Positions 61,852 to 64,000 of a stretch of 64,000 nucleotides of DNA are shown here, in pieces. A model generated the notes under the pieces. That model ran no database searches, was not told where the DNA came from, and worked only from the letters and a program-made list of their open reading frames with translations. This DNA is from Sipunculus nudus. Its lineage: Eukaryota > Annelida > Sipuncula > Golfingiida > Sipunculidae. The DNA lies in NCBI GenBank assembly GCA_026874595.1, contig CM049317.1:55276118-55340117 (forward strand). Reading direction: 5' to 3'. A program made the translations under genes and the position numbers. The first letter of the stretch is position 1; each line of letters opens with the position of its first letter.

Positions 61852-62990
61852 GCACTCTCCTGGCCACAATTTTGCCACAATCACCTTGAAACTTACAGCG
61901 ATGATGAAAAACATAATTTCTAGGTGCCCTATTGTTTTTGGTTAAAATAGGTCAAAGGTCAAGGTCAAGGTCACGACAGGTATGGTTAACGGTTTTTGCA
62001 CTATAACTTCGCCATAAATAGTTTTATCCACTTCTGCAATAGCTCATTTTTTTCGTCATCACCTGGCCTTTCTTTTGACATGTAGCTTACTTAAATTTGC
62101 TGTTACCATGGTTACGCAATTTTGGGGAGAAATCATGGAATTTCCTGATATTTTTCAAATTTGCAGCAATCGTACTGATTCTGAGATATTTTATGTAACA
62201 CAAGAATATCTCGAAATTGTTTTTTCAGATTTTGGAAATGGCCGCCAGGGGGCGTTGCAGATGAAAAAACATGAACATTTGTTTTGGTGCTATACCTCCA
62301 GAACTATTAAACATTGGGCCATTTCCATCACAGCACCTTCAACTGGGGTCCATGGGCTTATTTTTGCGCATAGGTGCCAAAGTGCGCTATTGCCAGATTT
62401 CTCTATTTTTGGGGTAAAACTTTTGAATTTTGAAAATATGCAGTTTTCAGCTTCTAACTCTGTCAGTTTTTATGCTGGAGGGTTCAATTTTTTTGCATCT
62501 TGTAGCCCTTGGTGAGCTCTCGGTGATCTAATCAAAAATCTTGCAAAATCTCGCACCGTTTCTCGTCAAACGAGAGTCTTCGAGATTTCATTAAATATGA
62601 CCTACAGGTTGCATTTTTTTAACAATGGCTTTGAAATTGATATATTTTGTGTTATTTATAAATATCTCGAAATCAGATTTTCATTTTTTGGAAATAGCCA
62701 CCAGGGGGCGTGGTACCTGAAACACTGTAACATATCATTTTTCTGCAATATCTAAAATAATTTTAAACATGGCACAATTTTTATCGTTGTATCTTAAACT
62801 AGGAACATTGGCTTATTCCTCCGCACATGTAGCTTTGTGCTGCCGTTACCATGGTTACCAAATTTGTGGGTTAAACTTGACGATCTGAAAATATGCAGTT
62901 TTTGGCTTCTATCTCGGTTAATATTTATGTTTCAAGGGTCTAGTTTTTTTGCATAAGGCTGCTTCCCCTTGGTTCTAAGTCATTCAATTG
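61852..62990 (+). repeat. Megasatellite body, copy 6 (5' two thirds)
   Basis: Parallel to copy 4 with the same 3' boundary. CTCF-like motifs lie at 62,239-62,257 and 62,695-62,713. gttaccatggttac lies at 62,102 and 62,845. Confidence 0.9.
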
Positions 62991-63972
62991 CAAGTCTCGT
63001 CAAATTTCGCTCGGTTTATCGTCAAACGAGAAAAAACGAGATTTCACGGAAATGCTTATAACTCGGCGACTTTTACAGCTACACAGGTCTAGTTTTCGGC
63101 ATTTCATAACATATGACCAGCTTGACACGCCAGAAAAGAAATCAGGCCAAATCTCGCACCATATCTCGTCAAGCGAGAAAAAAACGAGATATCATGGAAA
63201 TGTTTATAACTAGGCGACTTTTACAGCTACTCAGGTCTAGTTTTTGGCATTTGGTAACATTTGGCCAACTTGACATAGTAAAACTGCGATACTTGGCGAA
63301 ATCTCGCACTACATCTGGTCAAATGTGGAAAAACGAGATTTCACAGAAATGCATATAAGTCGGCGACTTTCACGGCTAGACAGGTCTAGTTTTTGGCATT
63401 CATTAACATTTGGACGGCTTGACATGACAAACCTGCAAGACTGGCCAAATCTCGCACCATATCTCGTCAAACGATAAAAAAGAAGATTTCACAGAAATGC
63501 TAATAACTCGGCAACTTTTACAGCTAGACAGATGTAGTTTTCGCCATTTCATAACATTTAGAGAGTTTGATATGACAAATCTACAAGACTGGCCAAATCC
63601 TGCACCATATCTCGTCAAACGAGAAAACACGAGAGTACACGGAAATGCTTATAACTCGGCAACTTTTACAGCTAGACAGATGTAGTTTTCGCCATTTCAT
63701 AACATTTAGAGAGTTTGATATGACAAATCTACAAGACTGGCCAAATCCTGCACCATATCTCGTCAAACGAGAAAACACGAGAGTACACGGAAATGCTTAT
63801 AACTCGGCGACTTTTACAGCTAGACGGATCTAGTTTTCGCCATTTCGTAACGTTTGGCCGTCTTGACATAATAAAACTGCTCGTCTTGCCAAATCTCGTA
63901 CTATATCTCGTCAAGCGAGAAAAAAACATGATTTCACGTAAATGCTGATAACACGGCGACTTTTGCAGCTAG
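62991..63972 (+). repeat. 148-bp palindromic satellite, block 6
   Basis: About six and a half units. Two adjacent units (about 63,500-63,800) are almost identical, so a single unit was duplicated recently. Order otherwise follows block 2. Confidence 0.92.
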
Positions 63973-64000
63973 TTTGTTGCTTGCCGAATTCAAAGATTTC
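63973..64000 (+). repeat. Hairpin unit cut by the window end
   Basis: gcttgccgaattcaaagatttc is the left arm and loop of another hairpin unit (aaa-loop type), so the array continues beyond the window. Confidence 0.8.

Noticed and set aside
31951-62515. A 136-194-codon frame (ending ...FASCSPW) open in six body copies, as if a conserved gene
   Set aside because: Between copies 1 and 2 every difference I compared changes the amino acid (Q/R, H/N, W/S, V/Y, T/I, N/I) and none is silent. There is no sign of protein-level selection, no domain, and the region holds motif-like palindromes. The frame stays open because the copies are young.

Overview
The window looks like a repeat-rich, AT-rich eukaryotic (animal) contig. 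It is probably from a marine lophotrochozoan and most likely a mollusc. This rests on recurrent tandem repeats built on tgaccttgacctttgacct, on a GGAC/GGCC-rich element tail, on long (TA)n tracts and on MITE-like elements with CAGNGGCG ends. The species cannot be named from the sequence. I found no open reading frame that I can defend as a protein-coding gene. All long frames lie in tandem repeats, microsatellites or recently duplicated segments. There is no operon structure, no CRISPR array and no rRNA. The only tRNA-like sequences are SINE-like and degenerate.

Layout. 1-1.4 kb: a dimeric ~289-bp satellite (two ~145-bp halves). 3.57-5.35 kb: a 38-bp minisatellite split by a 1,457-bp TIR element with TA target duplication. 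6.3-8.0 kb and 10.7-11.05 kb: related segments with a degenerate acaatatggg minisatellite, the first two in inverted orientation. 11.05-11.27 kb: a tRNA-derived SINE-like copy. 12.16-12.51 kb: a hAT-like MITE with an 8-bp target duplication. 13.96-16.4 kb: a long composite element that contains a relative of the first satellite. 19.79-20.47 kb: a 275-bp tandem repeat carrying a tRNA-like core. 24.2-24.9 kb: a TATA-bearing, LTR-like segment. 25-31 kb: mostly AT-rich DNA in which I recognise little.

The main object is a modular megasatellite at 31.44-55.48 kb that resumes at 59.88 kb and runs off the window end. It is built from a few modules shuffled and re-amplified: (i) a short hairpin minisatellite; (ii) a ~1.47-kb body; (iii) module C, a relative of the start of the body; (iv) module B, repeated about every 330 bp; (v) a 148-bp satellite with a nested palindrome; (vi) a tail leading to the next hairpin. 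Between 55.9 and 57.7 kb lies an unrelated 365-bp tandem array.

The array carries a dense, regular set of motif-like sequences. There are about 28 copies of a sequence close to the vertebrate CTCF consensus, all in the same orientation. There are about 22 copies of a 14-bp gttaccatggttac-type palindrome resembling the RFX X-box. Clustered AGGTCA half-sites lie near the start of every body and C module. The motif matches are seen directly; protein binding and function are inference. No genes act together here. The best candidate for an undescribed system is this array as a possible architectural, insulator or centromere-like repeat, or a Helentron-like mobile repeat that has been tandemly amplified.
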